Source: an uncultured Cellvibrionales bacterium
GTDB lineage: Bacteria; Pseudomonadota; Gammaproteobacteria; Pseudomonadales; Cellvibrionaceae
Assembly: GCA_913020115.1 (NCBI GenBank)
Contig: CAJWBQ010000026.1
Location: 1 to 64,000 of the forward strand
Length of the DNA stretch: 64,000 nt
Direction: 5' to 3'
Shown in pieces: positions 63,489 to 64,000 of the stretch (the stretch's first letter is position 1; each line of letters starts with the position of its first letter). A program made the position numbers and the translations under genes. Under the pieces are notes generated by a model. It saw only the letters and a list, made by a program, of their open reading frames with translations, did no database searches and was not told where the DNA came from.

Positions 63489-64000
63489 TCAGGAAAATAA
63501 AACCGCAAACCTTTGCTTTAAGGCTTCTATTGAATCTTCCGTGAATAAGAGCAATAAATCACAATTAATATCGTGATTTTCAATGTGGTAGGTGATTTCT
63601 ACAGCGAGTATTTCATTCCATTGATGTACTGACTCAGAAACCAAATCGCCGATGGCAACATGCTGCCCCAACACCATGGGGTGACCCTGACTAAAACTGA
63701 TGTCTAACTGATCGCCAATGCCATTGATGCAAGCGCCGGCCAAAAGGCTGGCCATATCCATCAATAGTTCTAACTCGTCGGCCTCGCTGATTTCACCCTC
63801 CCAAGCGAGTAAATGAGCTACATCGGCAAAACTCGTATCGTCAAATATCACCAGGGCCTCACCGGCCACGCCACTGCCAATAAAACCTTGGCACACAGCT
63901 GAATATGTAGCGCCCGCTTCCGTCATGGTGAGCGCCATTTTCAAGTCGGCGGAATTCAGTAAGTTCACTTTTGGGATCGGTAGCTGAATAAAGGCATTTA
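63489..64000 (-). CDS. CheC/CheX-like protein, probably C-terminal part of a receiver-CheC fusion (5' end outside window)
   Basis: The frame is open from the right window edge to the TGA at 63489-63491 with no stop. A GTG at 63968 could start a 159-residue protein, but the residues before it (NAFIQLPIPKVNLLNSADL) look like an internal linker. The visible part follows the CheC/CheX phosphatase fold (LKMALTMTEAGATYSAVCQGFIGSGVAGEALVIFDDTSF in pieces; LMDMASLLAGACINGIGDQL resembles the ExxxN region). Proteins of this sort are often fused to an N-terminal response-regulator receiver domain, which would lie beyond the window. With the adjacent diguanylate cyclase it may form a two-component/c-di-GMP unit. 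Confidence 0.7.
   Translation of the reverse strand, partial: NAFIQLPIPKVNLLNSADLKMALTMTEAGATYSAVCQGFIGSGVAGEALVIFDDTSFADVAHLLAWEGEISEADELELLMDMASLLAGACINGIGDQLDISFSQGHPMVLGQHVAIGDLVSESVHQWNEILAVEITYHIENHDINCDLLLLFTEDSIEALKQRFAVLFS

Overview
The window looks like a piece of the chromosome of a marine or polysaccharide-degrading gammaproteobacterium, probably in or near the Cellvibrionales/Cellvibrionaceae. That placement is an inference from gene content: a TonB-receptor/beta-glucosidase locus with LacI control, SapC and flavin-dependent halogenases, together with guaBA, xseA, rnb and leuA of gammaproteobacterial type. Most of the window is densely coding. Genes stand on both strands, usually as single units or 2-4 gene operons. 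I saw no rRNA, tRNA, CRISPR array, prophage or recognisable transposase gene.

Layout. 0-14.4 kb holds mixed housekeeping genes: the end of dnaE2, a CNNM/CBS membrane protein, an AraC regulator, a DUF3703 + metallo-beta-lactamase-fold pair, a PuuB-like FAD oxidase, YtfJ, a GNAT acetyltransferase, an argD-like transaminase behind an Arg-rich leader with a terminator hairpin, an Lrp/AsnC regulator, leuA and an RNase II homologue. 14.5-21.1 kb is an iron-uptake region: a TonB receptor behind a Fur-box-like palindrome, a divergent DUF3649-PepSY-DUF3325 operon, and a sensor kinase/response regulator pair. 21.2-28.4 kb is an accessory-looking run of six minus-strand genes (Nudix-like protein, orphan membrane protein, haloalkane-dehalogenase-like hydrolase, Asp/Glu racemase, membrane XRE regulator, cytochrome c-rhodanese fusion). 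These genes are separated by copies of an interspersed REP-like repeat, and several stop codons lie inside the repeat.

28.4-45.6 kb is conserved metabolism and general functions: guaB-guaA, xseA, tal, an M13 lipoprotein peptidase, a MATE exporter, an HDOD protein translationally coupled to an MscS-like channel, a GST facing a TetR regulator across a palindromic operator, an Old Yellow Enzyme-type reductase, an MFS exporter and an M20 peptidase.

46.1-62.5 kb is the most interesting region. A beta-glucoside utilisation locus (GPH-type sugar symporter, LacI regulator, 1008-residue TonB receptor, GH1 and GH3 beta-glucosidases) adjoins a minus-strand series of three flavin-dependent 'tryptophan halogenase' family proteins, a SapC protein and a cupin/JmjC-like Fe(II) oxygenase-fold protein. 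Three copies of a TGTAAGCGCTTACA-type LacI operator mark the TonB receptor promoter (two copies, 53 bp apart) and the symporter/GH1 intergenic region (one copy). They suggest that one regulator ties sugar uptake, sugar hydrolysis and possibly the halogenase block together. The window closes with a diguanylate cyclase and a CheC-like protein cut by the window edge.
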